The notes under the pieces: model-generated
What the model was told of the DNA's origin: nothing
The model's database searches: none
The model's input: the letters and a program-made list of their open reading frames with translations, nothing else
Shown here: positions 36,616 through 45,471 of the stretch, one piece after another
How the letters are laid out: each line of letters opens with the position of its first letter
Numbering within the stretch: position 1 is the first letter of the stretch
Source: Halioglobus japonicus
GTDB taxonomy: Bacteria > Pseudomonadota > Gammaproteobacteria > Pseudomonadales > Halieaceae
Reading direction: 5' to 3'
NCBI RefSeq assembly: GCF_001983995.1
Contig: NZ_CP019450.1
Span: 3,038,001 to 3,102,000, forward strand
DNA: 64,000 nt
Made by a program: the position numbers and the translations under genes

Positions 36616-37659
36616 ATGTATCAAGGCGAATATCAGCTTATTGGTAGCGAACTGAGCTTCTTTACGCGCAAGCTGGAAGCTCAGTTGCGATATCAGCAAG
36701 TACCCTGGCGGTATCTGTATAAAACAGAAGAACGCAAGGCTGAGCTGGAGGCCAGAGCTGGAACGCACTTTATCCCACTCCTCCAAACGCCCGACAAATG
36801 GTTACTTCAAGACACCATCGCTATCGGGCCTATGCTTAGCGAGCGCTTCAACGAACGCGCTGTGATCCCAACAACGCCGCTCCAGCGAGCCTGCTGTTTC
36901 ATTCTGGAAGATGCCTTCAATCATTGGCTGGGACGCGTCTGCGTGCATTCCCGCTGGTGTTATCCAGACAACGTCGACTGGGTCGGTATTCGCTTTGGCG
37001 CCAACCTGATATTGGGCCGTTCCATCGACACGCCCTTTTCGGAGGCTGAACTGAAACAGCTGGCGCCTATTGGGCCGATGATGTTCGAGGGCTTTGGCAA
37101 GCAGGTATGCGAGGTTAACGGCGTCGGCCCTGAGCAGGGAGATGCTGTCAGGGGTGACTTCAACAACATGCTCGCTGCGCTCGGCGATCATCTTTCCCTG
37201 CATCGCTTTTTGCTCGGCGATCGCCCTTGCCTCGCCGATTTCGCGCTGGCAGGCGCCAGTAAAGCGCATTTCATCACCGACCCCGAGCCCCTGAGTTGGC
37301 TGGAAGAACATCGCGAGATGCTGACTCGATACACGAACCAGTTCTTTGATGGGCAACCATTGGAGAAAGGCGAGTGGCTCGACGGTGACACGCTACCCGA
37401 CACACTTACAGGGCTACTGGGATACTTTGAAGGGAGCTACTTCAAAGCCGCGACTAATAACATCGCCGCGGGCCTCGCCGGCGAAAAATACTACGAATAC
37501 GACTGCGGTTTTGGCCCCACAAAAGCCCGCACCCAGAAACGCCTCAACCAGGCGAGACTCCACGTAAAAGACGAACTTAACCGCATCGGCGCGAACGACA
37601 ACGCAGAAATTCAAACATACTTCGCAGGCCGCGACATTCTCGAATACTACCTCGACTAA
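36616..37659 (+). CDS. long GST-like protein (HxRW family)
   Basis: A 347-residue paralogue: start YQLIGSELSFFTRKLEAQLR, loop LLQDTIAIGPML, motif RVCVHSRWCYPDNVDW, helical box LLGDRPCLADFALAGAS with FITDP. SD GGAGAAGG follows directly after the palindromic repeat, so a stem in the mRNA leader could affect translation. It is divergent from the paralogue at 35415 and precedes a small membrane protein by 36 bases. Compared with the others, the first His-x-Tyr-Arg-Trp is here His-Ser-Arg-Trp. Confidence 0.82.
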   Translation: MYQGEYQLIGSELSFFTRKLEAQLRYQQVPWRYLYKTEERKAELEARAGTHFIPLLQTPDKWLLQDTIAIGPMLSERFNERAVIPTTPLQRACCFILEDAFNHWLGRVCVHSRWCYPDNVDWVGIRFGANLILGRSIDTPFSEAELKQLAPIGPMMFEGFGKQVCEVNGVGPEQGDAVRGDFNNMLAALGDHLSLHRFLLGDRPCLADFALAGASKAHFITDPEPLSWLEEHREMLTRYTNQFFDGQPLEKGEWLDGDTLPDTLTGLLGYFEGSYFKAATNNIAAGLAGEKYYEYDCGFGPTKARTQKRLNQARLHVKDELNRIGANDNAEIQTYFAGRDILEYYLD

Positions 37660-37695
37660 GCTCGAGATACGCGCACCAGAAGAAAGGATACTTCC

Positions 37696-38328
37696 ATGTC
37701 GACACGTACAAAAATCTGGCTTATTCCAACGCTGCTCTATACTGCTTTTGTCTACTGGTATACGGATTTTGGCGGGCCACTTAGCGACACAGAAATCGCT
37801 GCCTATCGAGCCACCATGGAGAGCAATGGCAGCGCCCCTGAGACCATTGCCTTCATCGAAGAATTCGCCCGCCAGGACAGCGGCAAGCAATTCTTAATGG
37901 TCAACAATATCGACTACAACGAAACACCACCGGCAGTAGAGGGAGCCAATCCCAACGCGACCGCAGAAGAGTTGATGGCCAGGTACATGGAACACATGCT
38001 CCCGGCCATGCTGAGACGCGCCAGCCACCCTGTGCTGATGGGCCCAGTGGTTTACCAGAGCATCGATGTGGTCGGCATCGAAGGCGCTGAAGTCTGGGAC
38101 ACTGGCGCCCTATTCCGCTATCGCAGCCGTCGCGACTTGATGGACATTGTGACAAACCCGGTGTTTGGGGGTAAGCACGAGTTCAAGACGGCTGCGCTAA
38201 CAAAGACCGTCGCCTACCCTATTGAGCCGCAGCTGTACCTTGGCGATCCGAGACTGTTGCTCGGTCTCATCCTACTCGCCCTTACAGCGCTGATCGACCT
38301 GCTTCGTCTTTCGAGACAAAACAGGTAA
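37696..38328 (+). CDS. membrane-anchored protein with DUF1330/ABM-like middle
   Basis: A 210-residue protein with one hydrophobic segment at each end (IWLIPTLLYTAFVYW, about 7-21; LLLGLILLALTALIDLL near 186-202). The part between looks periplasmic or cytoplasmic soluble: LMVNNIDYNETPP, then ALFRYRSRRDLMDIVTNP and FKTAALTKTVAYP, which resembles strands of DUF1330/ABM-type barrels. SD AAAGGA precedes the ATG. No function can be given. It follows the GST-like gene, probably in one transcript, and converges with an AraC-type regulator. Confidence 0.7.
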   Translation: MSTRTKIWLIPTLLYTAFVYWYTDFGGPLSDTEIAAYRATMESNGSAPETIAFIEEFARQDSGKQFLMVNNIDYNETPPAVEGANPNATAEELMARYMEHMLPAMLRRASHPVLMGPVVYQSIDVVGIEGAEVWDTGALFRYRSRRDLMDIVTNPVFGGKHEFKTAALTKTVAYPIEPQLYLGDPRLLLGLILLALTALIDLLRLSRQNR

Positions 38329-38351
38329 CAGGGGTGAGACGCACGACTTCT

Positions 38352-39371
38352 CTACCCCTGACTGATGCGCTTAGCGTAATCCCGCGGCGACATCTTCAAA
38401 TGCTTTTTAAAGAACCTGGAGAATGCCGCCGCATCGGTAAAGCCCAGCCGTTCACTGATGGCCAACATATTGAGATCTGAATCGTTCAGGTACTCAAGGG
38501 CCAGATCAACGCGAGCGATATCGAACAGGCTTTGATAGGTGGTATCGCTCTCTCTTAACCTGTGTTGCAACGTACGCGCACTGATACCCAAAGCGCCCGC
38601 CACGGAATCGACTGATGCTTCATCCTTATTCAGCAATAGACGAATAGCACGATCAACTTCTAACACGAAAGGTAGGTTCCTCTTCAGGTCCACAGGTGTT
38701 TCATGTTGCACAGCGAATGTTGGCCGGTCGGGGATAGGGGCAATTGTGCGTTTACAATCTGCCTGGCTGACCAGGATCGCATTGGCGTCCTGATTAAAGC
38801 TCAGCTTTTCGCCAAAGACCTTATATAGAGGCCTTGGATTTTCGGGGGCTGAGTGGCGAAACTGCACCAGCTCTGGACGCCAATTGGTTCCTAGCAAACG
38901 TCGCATCTCATGCATGAAAATAGCACAGGCCAGTTCCACTACCTGGACACGGCTGGTGTTGAGTCCTCGCCTCCAATGAGGGTCCCATCTCGCCTCCAGA
39001 GATATCGAGATACCCCGCTCATCCTCTACCAACGGTGAAGAGATAGTACTTGCGTAAGACTCCAGGTGTGCAGCAATGACACGCAAAAGTTCGTCAACCG
39101 TTTTCGCCTGGCGAATCAACTGCCACATCGGGCCCAGCAAATGCCAACCCTGTATTGGGGCCAATTTCAGGGAAAAGAATCGATCTCCACAAACCAGCGC
39201 CGCTTCCTCAAGATAATCATTAAACACGCCACCCTCGATCAGAAGATCTGGCCGATACAGCGCAGACGGTTCCAGGTCCACACGACGGGCGATGTCGTCC
39301 GGGTCATAGCCATAGCTCTCAACCAGGCTCGCCACACCGGTGAGCGCTCGACTGGGCGTATTTTTGATCAT
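38352..39371 (-). CDS. AraC-family transcriptional regulator
   Basis: About 339 residues from the ATG at 39371; the frame is open to 39479 (375 residues) but family members begin near SRALTGVASLVESYG. N-terminal arabinose-binding-like domain of the AraC/OruR type (SLKLAPIQGWHLLGPMW) and C-terminal double HTH: SVDSVAGALGISARTLQHRL and MLAISERLGFTDAAAFSRFF, with SPRDYAKR at the end. Neither start has a clear SD. Divergent from the DUF1214/DUF1254, receptor and hydrolase genes, which it may activate in response to a hydrophobic compound. Confidence 0.85.
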   Translation of the reverse strand: MIKNTPSRALTGVASLVESYGYDPDDIARRVDLEPSALYRPDLLIEGGVFNDYLEEAALVCGDRFFSLKLAPIQGWHLLGPMWQLIRQAKTVDELLRVIAAHLESYASTISSPLVEDERGISISLEARWDPHWRRGLNTSRVQVVELACAIFMHEMRRLLGTNWRPELVQFRHSAPENPRPLYKVFGEKLSFNQDANAILVSQADCKRTIAPIPDRPTFAVQHETPVDLKRNLPFVLEVDRAIRLLLNKDEASVDSVAGALGISARTLQHRLRESDTTYQSLFDIARVDLALEYLNDSDLNMLAISERLGFTDAAAFSRFFKKHLKMSPRDYAKRISQG

Positions 39372-39585
39372 AGGAAAGTTACTTTTTAGGCGCAGATTAT
39401 TGCGCGATATATCAAGTTTGGCTAACGACACCACAATACCATAGCTAGCGATATCGCGCTGAAGTAGCGGCAAATCCATCCATCAAAAAAGCAATAAGGG
39501 AGTTATCACTATCATCACGCTACGCACCCTACGCTGGCCACTGGCGGTACTGCTAAGTCTAGCCTGTTCAGCCCTTTTCCTGTCA

Positions 39586-40119
39586 GTGACCCTCAAAGCG
39601 GGATTGGGAAACTCTTTTCTACGCAATGGCGACTGGTACACCAGCGACAGCATTGGCGCTGCCGATACTGATGTCATCGTCACGGCCATGGTTGCAATCA
39701 GCGGATTGCTGGGCTCTACCCGCGAGAACTCCATGTACTACCGGCTGAGTTCAGTATCAGGTGAGCCTTTGCGCCTTAACTGTCGCTACCGCATTGAGGG
39801 GCACGACTACGATGCCGACTGGTGGAGCATTACTGCCTATGGGTGGGACTACTTTCTGATTCCCAATGAGCAGAAACGCTATTCCTTCAACAACGAAAAC
39901 GTTAACCGCGGCGAAAATGGCCGCTGGAACATTCACGTTGGCGTCAAGGCGGAAGATAGTAACTGGCTTCCCGTGGGCCCCTCTGGCGCGCCCGCATCCG
40001 AAAAGTCTACCAATTACGACTTCGACTTATTGCTGCGCCTGTATACGCCGGGAGACGCCTACTTACAGAGCCCTGGGTCGGCACCGCTACCCGTGGTTAC
40101 GCTGGAGGGCTGCTCATGA
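39586..40119 (+). CDS. DUF1214 protein, true start unresolved
   Basis: At least 177 residues (from GTG 39586). DUF1214 features are clear: RENSMYYRLSSVSGEPL, CRYRIEGHDYDADWWSITAYG and FLIPNEQKRYSFNN. The frame stays open upstream to about 39463 and encodes a basic plus hydrophobic stretch (TLRWPLAVLLSLACSALFL) that looks like a signal anchor, so the GTG is probably internal. But no ATG, GTG or TTG lies in that upstream part; an SD-like AAGGGAG at 39497 precedes ATC codons at 39505-39514. A non-standard start, or a base error at the start codon, is possible. The stop overlaps the DUF1254 ATG (ATGA). Confidence 0.7.
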   Translation: MTLKAGLGNSFLRNGDWYTSDSIGAADTDVIVTAMVAISGLLGSTRENSMYYRLSSVSGEPLRLNCRYRIEGHDYDADWWSITAYGWDYFLIPNEQKRYSFNNENVNRGENGRWNIHVGVKAEDSNWLPVGPSGAPASEKSTNYDFDLLLRLYTPGDAYLQSPGSAPLPVVTLEGCS

Positions 40120-40637
40120 AATGGTTGCGCTGGATAGCAGTAATTTTAGTATGCGGCTGGCTGGGGCAGTACGCGCTTGCCATGCTGGTACCGCACCTGG
40201 TCATGGAACGCCTGTACCAAAAAATCGCAGCAGCAAGTGAGCCTAACAAGCTGAACCTGACCCCACGGCCCGATGAAAACTCTCGCTGGGTTGTGCGCCC
40301 AAGCCCAGACCTTCTCTATGCCAGTTGCCTGTACAACCTGGAGCAGGGTCCAGTCTTGATTAGCGCCCCCGTGCCAGAGCGCTATTGGTCCATGCAGTTC
40401 TACCAGATGAACACCGATAACTTCGCCGGAGTCAGCAACCAGCGTGAACAGCGTTTTCGGGTCGGGACACGCGTTGAGGTGACCCTGATTGGCCCCGATG
40501 CTGACCCGGCCGAATACTCCGGCGAGGTGATTCAATCGCCCACAACCCGCGGCGTCATGCTATTGCGAGCATCGGGTATCGGTGACGCCTCACCGTCGCA
40601 GGCCGCCATTGCTGGCAGCAGCTGCGCTCCCCTATAG
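40116..40637 (+). CDS. DUF1254 protein
   Basis: A 173-residue protein with an N-terminal signal/anchor (WIAVILVCGWLGQYALAML). DUF1254 core: PSPDLLYASCLYNLEQGPVLIS and YWSMQFYQMNTDNFAG. DUF1254 and DUF1214 often occur together or fused; here they are separate genes coupled by a four-base overlap. The protein is shorter than most DUF1254 members, which carry more C-terminal sequence. Function unknown. It ends 43 bases before the TonB-dependent receptor gene. Confidence 0.82.
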   Translation: MKWLRWIAVILVCGWLGQYALAMLVPHLVMERLYQKIAAASEPNKLNLTPRPDENSRWVVRPSPDLLYASCLYNLEQGPVLISAPVPERYWSMQFYQMNTDNFAGVSNQREQRFRVGTRVEVTLIGPDADPAEYSGEVIQSPTTRGVMLLRASGIGDASPSQAAIAGSSCAPL

Positions 40638-40680
40638 CCTCTAAAAATTTCATAAATAAACACATAAAGGAAACTGGATA

Positions 40681-43113
40681 ATGCACCGTAAACAAGATTG
40701 GCTCCGACGCAAGGCTCATACAAAAACCGCACTGGCCGGCGCCATTGCCAGCCTCGGCATTGCCTGCACCACTGGAGTGAACGCTCAGGCGTTGGTACTG
40801 GAAGAGGTCATCGTGACCGCGCAAAAGCGTACTGAGAGCCTGCAAGATGTGCCTCTCTCCGTGGCCACCATGAGCGGCGATAGAATTGACGATATCGGCA
40901 TCACCTCGATCCAGGAGATCACTCAGTATATGCCGAATGTGACGGTCAATGCCGGTTCAGGCACGCCTAACCTGTTCATTCGCGGCATTGGTTCCGGCTC
41001 AAATCAGGGTTTCGAACAGTCAGTGGGCATGTATATCGATGGCGTTTATGTCGGACGCGGGCCACTGGCGACGGTTCCAATGACCATGGACCTTGAGCGC
41101 ATTGAAGTCCTCAAAGGTCCCCAGGGTATTCTATTTGGCAAGAATACGGTTGCTGGCGCCATCAATATCACGACCGCCAAGCCCACCGATGAGTTCGAGG
41201 GCATGATGGAGGCCATGTACGAAATCGAGCACGGAGCACAGCAGTACAACCTGTTGCTTTCGGGGCCACTGACCGACAGCCTTTCTGGCCGACTGGCGGT
41301 GCGCCACGATGCACCGGGAGATGGCTGGTGGGAGAATGTCGCCACCGGCGATGAGGGGCCAGAATTTGACAACTGGTACGCTCGCGGCAGCCTGCGCTGG
41401 GAAGCAACTGATACTTTGGAAATAAACGCCAAGTATGAGTATGGCGATTTCCTGACCGACAATGTCCATGGGGTGGTCTACCAATCGGACTTCGTCGGGC
41501 AGGAGAACTTTGCCGGCGCAGTTCCAATTCCGGTTGTCTCGGAACGAGACAAGGGTGCAGGGGATGTATCAACCCGCAAACCGACCGAGACAGACGTGTT
41601 TGCCATAACCGTCGATTGGCACCTGGATTTTGCCACCTTTACATCAATTTCAGCCTATTCGGCCTACGAGTTGCTGTCGACGGGCGATACCGATCTCACC
41701 GCTGCACCGTCTCTCCACCGCACACGATGGGAAGACTACGAACAGTACAGCCAGGAACTGCGCCTGGTATCCCCCGGTGGAGAAACGATCGACTGGATTG
41801 CCGGCGCTTACTTCCAGCGCAATGAGCTGGATATCAGCCGCCGTATAGAGACCATCGATTTCCTGCAATCGGGCCCCTTGAGCACCGCCGCGTTGTATGC
41901 ACCAGATCCGGGTGTGCCCAGTGTCTTTGATCAGGAAAGCGAGAGCTGGTCAGTGTTCGGCCAGGGCACCTGGAATGCCACTGACAGCCTGCGCTTTACC
42001 TTGGGCCTTCGTTACAACGAAGAAACCAAGGATCTGGACAAGATGACAGATTCCGAAGGCCTGCAGGTCAGGGTCGCCGCTGCTCCCGATGTCCTGGTTT
42101 ACTCAGACCCAGCCAACTTCTACTCCATTGCCGATCTGCGGCAACACAGTTTTCTCGGCCTTAGCCGCGACGAAGACAAGGTTACCTACTCCGGCAACGT
42201 GCAGTGGGATTTGAATGAAGACACGATGCTCTACGCCAGCGTCAGCACCGGCTTCAAGGGCGGCGGTTTTGATGAGTCCTACAGTAGTGCTGGCGAAGAG
42301 ATCCGCCTGGTAAACCCGATCACAAACGAAGTTATCGGAGAACCGGTACCGGGTCAGGATTCCTCGATACTGGAGTACGAAGACGAGGAAGTTCTCGCCT
42401 ATGAACTCGGCGCGAAGATGAGTCTGCTGGAAGGCGCAGCAGAATTGAACTTCGCTCTGTTCAGGATGGAGTACGACAACCTGCAGACCAGCTCCCTGGT
42501 CGGAGATGTGCAGCGCGTAGGCAATGCTGGTGAGTCGATTAGTCAGGGCGTCGAACTGGATGGTCGCATATTGTTAGCCGAAGGACTGACTGTCGGCGGC
42601 GCAATGGCTTATCTGGACGCCCATTATGAAGACTTCACTGGTGCCACCTGTACCATCCCGCAAACCATGGACCCGGTAAATAACCCGGGCTGTTTGCTCG
42701 AAGACGGCAGCAATATCGTCGAACCGGGTCAGAAAGGCGGCCAGAATCTGAAAGACGAGACCCTGGTGTTTGCCCCCGAGTGGAGCGCCAGCCTTTTCGC
42801 CCAGTACATCGTTCCTCTGGGCAACAGCATGGAACTGGTCAATAGCCTGGATATCAATTACAGCGATGAGTATTTCTCCGCATTGGATCTGGACCCGAAT
42901 ACCAAGCACGACGCTGCGACTTTCATCAATGCCCGCATCGCCCTGACCGGTAACGACGACACATGGTCGCTGGCGTTGGTTGGGAAAAACCTGACTGATG
43001 AAAAGACATATATCTGGAGAGACGACCTTCCGGTTACCAACTCCAACAGCTACTACGCCGTACCGGAGCGGCCGCGCTCGATAGCCTTGCAGGCTCGGTA
43101 TCGATTCGATTGA
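40681..43113 (+). CDS. TonB-dependent receptor
   Basis: An 810-residue outer-membrane receptor. Long signal peptide (to about residue 35, GVNAQA), TonB-box-like EEVIVTAQKRTESLQDVP, plug domain (about 45-160) with IRGIGSG and the motif ERIEVLKGPQGILFGKNTVAGAI, then a 22-strand barrel ending in the aromatic LQARYRFD. SD AAGGAAA. This receptor group in marine gammaproteobacteria and sphingomonads typically handles hydrophobic or aromatic/lipid-derived ligands; the ligand here is unknown. Three exported hydrolases follow on the same strand, suggesting uptake of an ester substrate. Confidence 0.92.
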   Translation: MHRKQDWLRRKAHTKTALAGAIASLGIACTTGVNAQALVLEEVIVTAQKRTESLQDVPLSVATMSGDRIDDIGITSIQEITQYMPNVTVNAGSGTPNLFIRGIGSGSNQGFEQSVGMYIDGVYVGRGPLATVPMTMDLERIEVLKGPQGILFGKNTVAGAINITTAKPTDEFEGMMEAMYEIEHGAQQYNLLLSGPLTDSLSGRLAVRHDAPGDGWWENVATGDEGPEFDNWYARGSLRWEATDTLEINAKYEYGDFLTDNVHGVVYQSDFVGQENFAGAVPIPVVSERDKGAGDVSTRKPTETDVFAITVDWHLDFATFTSISAYSAYELLSTGDTDLTAAPSLHRTRWEDYEQYSQELRLVSPGGETIDWIAGAYFQRNELDISRRIETIDFLQSGPLSTAALYAPDPGVPSVFDQESESWSVFGQGTWNATDSLRFTLGLRYNEETKDLDKMTDSEGLQVRVAAAPDVLVYSDPANFYSIADLRQHSFLGLSRDEDKVTYSGNVQWDLNEDTMLYASVSTGFKGGGFDESYSSAGEEIRLVNPITNEVIGEPVPGQDSSILEYEDEEVLAYELGAKMSLLEGAAELNFALFRMEYDNLQTSSLVGDVQRVGNAGESISQGVELDGRILLAEGLTVGGAMAYLDAHYEDFTGATCTIPQTMDPVNNPGCLLEDGSNIVEPGQKGGQNLKDETLVFAPEWSASLFAQYIVPLGNSMELVNSLDINYSDEYFSALDLDPNTKHDAATFINARIALTGNDDTWSLALVGKNLTDEKTYIWRDDLPVTNSNSYYAVPERPRSIALQARYRFD

Positions 43114-43122
43114 TTTCCGCGG

Positions 43123-43152
43123 CGGCTGACCAGCGGCACGCTGGGGCAGCCG
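43123..43152 (+). terminator. strong hairpin after the TonB-dependent receptor gene
   Basis: Nested stem CGGCTG-A-CCAGCG / CGCTGG-GG-CAGCCG around a GCA loop, 10 bases after the stop. No T-tract follows, so it may attenuate rather than end transcription into the hydrolase genes. Confidence 0.5.
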
Positions 43153-43181
43153 TCAACTCATAAAACATAAGGAGAAAACTT

Positions 43182-44081
43182 ATGATAACAGTAATAAAAA
43201 ACAGCTTTATCTCTAATACCGCGCCCAGCGCTACTTCAGTCTGTATCGACGGCCTGAAGAAGATCGGGATCGCTTGCACTCTGGCACTTATGCCAGTCGG
43301 TGCGGCGGTGGCAGATATTATGACTACCGCTAACGTCGGTGGGGTGGAGGTTGAAATCCGCCGCGCCGGCAACGGCATCTATCCGCTGATTATGTTTTCC
43401 CATGGCATGGGCGGTTGCCCGGGCAACACCGATGGCATCCAAAGCAGACTGGCCGACGCGGGCTACATTGTGGTTGCTCCCAAACACGAAGACTGCATCA
43501 CGGGCAGTTCAACACCTGATGTTCCCTGGACTCAGCCCGAGAACTGGACTGACCAGACAAATCGGAATCGGCGCGATGACATACATGCGGTTCTCGACGC
43601 CCTACCCGCCAGTACTTATTCGCAATACATCGAGGATTTCAATAACATCGGCTGCATGGGACACTCAATGGGTGGCTACACGTGCATGGGAGTTGCCGGC
43701 GCATGGAGCAGTTGGACACGCAGCGAAATCGGCCCGGTAGCCGCACTCTCGCCATGGCACAGGCCGCTGATGGTACAGAACCGCGTCGCTGACATGAAAA
43801 ATAGCCAGACCTTGTACCAGGGCGGAACGTTGGACAATCCAATCACACCCGAGCTTATCCAGCCCGGAGGCACCTACGTTCAGACCCCCACTCCGAAATA
43901 CGGACAGGTATTCAACCGGGCCGGTCACACGGCATGGACAGACGGTATTCTCTCAGGCCGATTCCACGGCCAGATGGCTTATTACCTCATCGCGTTTTTC
44001 GATGCATACTTGAAGAACGGCTCCGAGACAGATCTGGAGGTTAAGAAAGCGCGCGTCAGCACTTTAGCTTACGAGCACTAA
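43182..44081 (+). CDS. exported alpha/beta hydrolase
   Basis: A 299-residue protein (SD AAGGAG). The signal peptide is unusual: the hydrophobic core (IGIACTLALMPVGAAVA) begins only after about 27 residues. Mature part: oxyanion region PLIMFSHGMGG, nucleophile elbow IGCMGHSMGGYTCMG (Ser in GHSMGG), and a late His in FNRAGHTAWTDGI. Resembles PAF-acetylhydrolase/dienelactone-hydrolase-like lipases, including polyester-hydrolase relatives, but the substrate is not known. Several Cys (GGCPGN, EDCITG, GCMGH, TCMG) suggest disulfides in the periplasm. Confidence 0.82.
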   Translation: MITVIKNSFISNTAPSATSVCIDGLKKIGIACTLALMPVGAAVADIMTTANVGGVEVEIRRAGNGIYPLIMFSHGMGGCPGNTDGIQSRLADAGYIVVAPKHEDCITGSSTPDVPWTQPENWTDQTNRNRRDDIHAVLDALPASTYSQYIEDFNNIGCMGHSMGGYTCMGVAGAWSSWTRSEIGPVAALSPWHRPLMVQNRVADMKNSQTLYQGGTLDNPITPELIQPGGTYVQTPTPKYGQVFNRAGHTAWTDGILSGRFHGQMAYYLIAFFDAYLKNGSETDLEVKKARVSTLAYEH

Positions 44082-44211
44082 CAATATCTGAAATTGCCTC
44101 GATCGGTCGCACAGTTCTCAATGAATAATCGCGACCTTTCGAGGGAGTTTTGCATTTATGGCCGGGAGATGGCCAGAGATTGATCGACCAGAGAGATAAC
44201 ACAAGGTAAAC

Positions 44212-45360
44212 ATGGTAAAGATAATTCTTAGTGCGCTCTCTTTGCTGTTTTTTGGCGCGGTAGTTATTCTTTTCCTCGGCAGACAGCCGGAAGCATTCCC
44301 GCACGGCAGCGACGCTGAAAGCCTGCTCGCTCGCCAACCTTATGATGTTAGCCGTCAAAACCTACGTCTGATTGATACCAGTCGGCGCACGCAAAACAAC
44401 AACGAATATCAGGGTTCCGAACATCGCTCCCTTGAGACCAGCTACTGGTATCCGCTGAATGATCGGGGCGAGGTACCCGAGGGCAAACACCCGCTGATTG
44501 TATATTCCCATGGCTTTACGTCATCGCGAGAGAGCGGCAGGCACCTCGCCGAGCACCTGGCGGGCAATGGTTACATCGTGATTGCTACCAACTTCCCCCT
44601 GACCACTAACGACGCACCCGGTGGCCCTGAGGTAAAAGATGTGGTCAACCAGCCCGGCGACGTTAGTTTCTTAATCGACACAGTCATCGCCTGGTCAGAG
44701 AACGAGCAGCATGTCCTATTTGGCCATCTCGATACCAATCGCATCGGCGCCACAGGTATATCCCTGGGCGGATTTACAACCACTCTGGTCAGTTATCACC
44801 CCACGCAGCGAGATCCGCGCATCAAAGCTGCCGCTTCAATTGCCGGCCCGAGCAGCTCACTCTCCGAGAAGTTTTACCAGACGGCGGATATCCCGTTTCT
44901 GATGCTGGCGGCAGATACCGATGCCATTGTTCCCTACCCGGTGCACGCCCTGCCGATATTGAACCGGACCCCTCGATCAACCTTAGTCACTATTACCGGA
45001 GGTACCCACCTGGGATTTGCCGCACATACCGGAATTTTGCGCTGGCTGGACAACGCGGATTCCGTGGGTTGCTATGCAGTACTTGGGAACATAGACCCCG
45101 CGGAAGAGCCCTGGCACGACCTGGTGGGTTCGCCTGAGCAAGGCGTTCTGTATGAGGATGTGCCATTACCCTGCGCAACGCATCCCCAACCTGTTTCTAT
45201 CAACCCGCTACGCCAACAGATGGCGACCCTGGTCACAATATTCAGTTTCTTCGAATCCCACTTTAATGCAAGCCAGAAGAAACGGGACTATTTTCATTGG
45301 TTTTTGCATGAGGAAATGCCCAGGGAGATTGCCGAGGTGGAGGTAAAGATCGGACAATAA
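44212..45360 (+). CDS. membrane-anchored alpha/beta hydrolase
   Basis: A 382-residue protein with an N-terminal signal anchor (ILSALSLLFFGAVVILFLG). Hydrolase features: PLIVYSHGFTSSRESGRHLAEHL, nucleophile elbow IGATGISLGGFTTTL (Ser in GISLGG), acid in LAADTDAIVPY and His in GGTHLGFAAH. Similar to PAF-acetylhydrolase/dienelactone hydrolases. It lies 130 bases after the previous hydrolase; the gap holds only a small GGCC-type repeat and SD AAGG. Probably part of a secreted ester-degrading set with its neighbours. Confidence 0.82.
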   Translation: MVKIILSALSLLFFGAVVILFLGRQPEAFPHGSDAESLLARQPYDVSRQNLRLIDTSRRTQNNNEYQGSEHRSLETSYWYPLNDRGEVPEGKHPLIVYSHGFTSSRESGRHLAEHLAGNGYIVIATNFPLTTNDAPGGPEVKDVVNQPGDVSFLIDTVIAWSENEQHVLFGHLDTNRIGATGISLGGFTTTLVSYHPTQRDPRIKAAASIAGPSSSLSEKFYQTADIPFLMLAADTDAIVPYPVHALPILNRTPRSTLVTITGGTHLGFAAHTGILRWLDNADSVGCYAVLGNIDPAEEPWHDLVGSPEQGVLYEDVPLPCATHPQPVSINPLRQQMATLVTIFSFFESHFNASQKKRDYFHWFLHEEMPREIAEVEVKIGQ

Positions 45361-45471
45361 ATTGGTCAAAATCGACATATTCCTAGACGTAGATATTTCG
45401 CAAGATACCCTGTTAACTCAGCGCACGCTATCGGCATCGAAGCGCCTGCACATTTACTGGTGAGGGCACCT

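Noticed and set aside
38329..38351. Terminator hairpin AGGGGT...ACCCCT between convergent genes
   Set aside because: The arms are 7 bp with an 18-base loop that runs into the next gene and no T-tract; too weak to call.
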